Below, in pieces: positions 62,172 to 64,000 of a DNA stretch of 64,000 nt. Source of the DNA: Meconema thalassinum (lineage: Eukaryota; Arthropoda; Insecta; Orthoptera; Tettigoniidae). The stretch spans positions 129,396,346-129,460,345 of the forward strand of contig OX336388.2 of NCBI GenBank assembly GCA_946902985.2, given 5' to 3'. Numbering within the stretch: the stretch's first letter is position 1; every line of letters begins with the position of its first letter. The position numbers and the translations under genes were made by a program. Below the pieces are notes generated by a model. That model searched no databases. It saw only the letters and a program-made list of their open reading frames with translations, and had not been told where the DNA came from.

Positions 62172-64000
62172 AACCCGCAATAATAATGGAACAAAATTAA
62201 TAGATTTCACTATCTTCAATCAGTTTCGGATTATGAACACACTATTTCCACACAAGGACAGTCATAAATACACGTGGTCCGCAAGAAATCAGAAATCCAT
62301 TATTGATTATATCATTTGTAATGGAAAATTGGCAGATTTAGTTTTGGATACAAGAGTTTATCGAGGACCTGAATTGGAAACAGACCACTATTTATTAGTT
62401 GCTCCTATTCGTTTAAAACCACGGTGGTTCAAGAAAAAGAAACAAAGAACACAGGAAAACGAAACTTTATATAAGGTTAACCTTTTAAATGATCCCAGTA
62501 TAAAATGGCTATACCAAAACAGGCTTGATAATCACATTCAGATGATTCCACTTTCTGACGATGTGGAAGACGAGTGGTCCAATTTGAGTTCAGCTCTAAA
62601 ACAGTCAGCATTTGAAAGTTTGGGAGGAAAAAGAAGATGGAAAAAGAAAAAGGGTTTAAGAATTTGGGACGAAGAAATTAAAAAAGTAATCTCCGAAAAA
62701 ACAAATTCATATAAAAAGTTTCTGTCAACTGGTAAATTAGAAGATAAAATTGAATACCATCATAAGAGAGCAATAGCAAAAAGAGAAGTTCGAAAGAAAC
62801 ACAGGGAAAGTTGGGAAAACTTTGTCTCGTACCTGGAGACTGGCATAACAAGACCACAACCACAAACATATAAAATTTTGAAAAAACTAAATAGGGAAGT
62901 AAAAGAAGATGTAAAAATTAATGCAATATCTCACAAAGAATGGCTTGAGTATTTTCAGAGCCTTTGGTCGAGTCCAAATATTGAACAACTTGTTTTACAA
63001 GCATCTAACAACAAGTCATCGGAAAATATTACACTCGAAGAATTAGAACAGGTCTTGAGAAAACTTCGAAATGGGAAAACACCTGGAGAAGATTCGATAA
63101 ATGCAGAAATGTTGAAATATTCAGGCGATGCCTTCAAGAAAAGATTTCTCAGATTATTGAATTTAATCTGGATGGGTAACAGGCCTCCAGAAGATTGGCA
63201 AAAGGCATTAGTAGTTCCTCTTCATAAGAAGGGAAATATGAAAGTTTTGGAAAATTATAGAGGAATAAGTATACTTAACTCTGGATACAACATTTTTGCA
63301 AACATTGTTAAAGAAAAATTACTGAAACATTACTCTGAGTTAATAGGGAATGAACAACATGGGTTTAGAAAAGGTCGCACACGTGCAGATGCCTACTTCA
63401 CCTTCAAAATTTTGATCGAAAAACGCAGGGAGTTCAATTTGGAAACACACATATCATTTGTTGATTTTAAGAAAGCCTTTGATTCTGTTGACAGAAACAG
63501 ACTTATTGACATATTGGCCAGAGATGGTGTCCCCCAACAGTTAATTGATAACATTTCCAACATGTATAGTGGTACTCTTATTTCAGTAAGGTTAAGTAAT
63601 CATAAATCCGAGTGGAAGCCAATCAGCAGAGGGGTAAGACAAGGCTGTGGACTCTCTCCATTGCTATTCATAATCTACATGAATGCTATAATAAAGGTAT
63701 GGAGGTGTGAAAGACATGGTTCAATACCTATCAGCAGGCATCTAAAAAATTTAGATGCTATACTATTTGCTGATGATGTTGCATTGGTAGCAGCATCTGA
63801 AGATGATCTGCAGTGGTCAGTTTTCAACCTCCAGAAAGTGGCATCAAAATTCAGCATGTGCATTTCTACTGAAAAGACTAAAGTAATGGCCTTTAAGGGT
63901 AAGGACCCTATCCCCAGTAAAATTTGTCTGGATGGTAAAATTTTAGAAAGAGTTAACGAATTCAAGTATTTAGGATATCATTTATCTTTTCAAGAAGAAC
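62172..64000 (+). CDS. RTE-like ORF, endonuclease end and reverse transcriptase (open at window edge)
   Basis: The frame is open for ~610 codons to the window end. It first finishes the endonuclease (KYTWSARNQKSIIDYI, ETDHYLL). After a basic linker (KRRWKKKKGLRIW) the RT follows: RKLRNGKTPGEDSI, PEDWQKALVVPLHKKG, YRGISILNSGYNIFANIV, NEQHGFRKGRT, HISFVDFKKAFDSVDR (first catalytic D), RGVRQGCGLSPLLFIIYMNA and LFADDVALVA (catalytic D-D, 63766-63777), then KTKVMAFKGK and KYLGYHLS. All RT motifs look intact. The C-terminal RW.GH region, as at 257-471 and 58245-58707, would lie beyond the window. Confidence 0.92.

Larger units (their letters stand above)
61270..64000 (+). mobile_element. RTE-like non-LTR retrotransposon, truncated by window edge
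   Basis: Endonuclease and reverse transcriptase are encoded in one frame that is interrupted only by the SINE at 61843-62171. The codons on both sides of that SINE are in register, so the element was intact in this region before the insertion. It runs off the end of the window. Confidence 0.9.

Overview
The window is eukaryotic and reads as intergenic or intronic DNA from a large, repeat-rich arthropod genome, most likely an insect. Reasons: tRNA-derived SINEs of several families, BEL/Pao, Ty3, Jockey-like and RTE-like retroelements, and mariner, PIF/Harbinger, hAT, Tigger and P/THAP9-like DNA transposons. Some SINE bodies resemble repeats I associate with polyneopterans such as katydids and stick insects, but that placement is recollection, not a search. 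There is no operon structure, no CRISPR array and no complete host gene. The only host-gene candidate is a single exon-like segment on the minus strand (8610-8941) that resembles WSCD-family sulfotransferases and carries one in-frame stop.

Layout. 1-4.3 kb: tail pieces of two non-LTR ORFs, a Jockey-like ORF2 linker (+) and a Jockey-like ORF1 (-) split by a SINE. 4.5-6.0 kb: a mariner-type element with its terminal repeats but a wrecked transposase. 6.3-7.2 kb: an ITS2/28S rDNA fragment, then a hAT MITE. 7.9-8.6 kb: a ~30-bp tandem repeat beside the WSCD-like exon. 9.55-9.86 kb: a Harbinger-type MITE built of 74-bp repeats. 10.9-27.6 kb: a P/THAP9-like transposon with ~530-bp inverted arms, split by a 13.9-kb Ty3 element that has a 3.9-kb LTR-like insertion inside one of its own LTRs. 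27.6-33.4 kb: a nearly pristine BEL/Pao element with one 1763-codon ORF and LTRs differing at one base. 33.6-35.1 kb: a Harbinger-like element with a MADF gene and a hAT element with nested insertions. 36.1-49.5 kb: a gag-only LTR element with 3.6-kb LTRs, one interrupted by another 2.7-kb LTR-like insertion. 49.5-61 kb: SINEs, hAT, Tigger and mariner remnants, a solo LTR, a Jockey-like RT tail split by a MITE, and an RTE-like RT tail. 61.3-64 kb: an RTE-like endonuclease/RT element, open at the window edge and interrupted by one SINE with a 13-bp target duplication.

Many insertions could be bounded to the base from target-site duplications, so the window gives a relative order of events: P-like element, then Ty3, then its inner LTR-like insertion; the BEL element went into the right flank of the P-like element; an older SINE-like repeat received the gag-only element, which received the 2.7-kb insertion. 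The genes do not act together as a pathway. Each belongs to a self-contained mobile element, and the SINEs probably depend on non-LTR retrotransposons for mobility.
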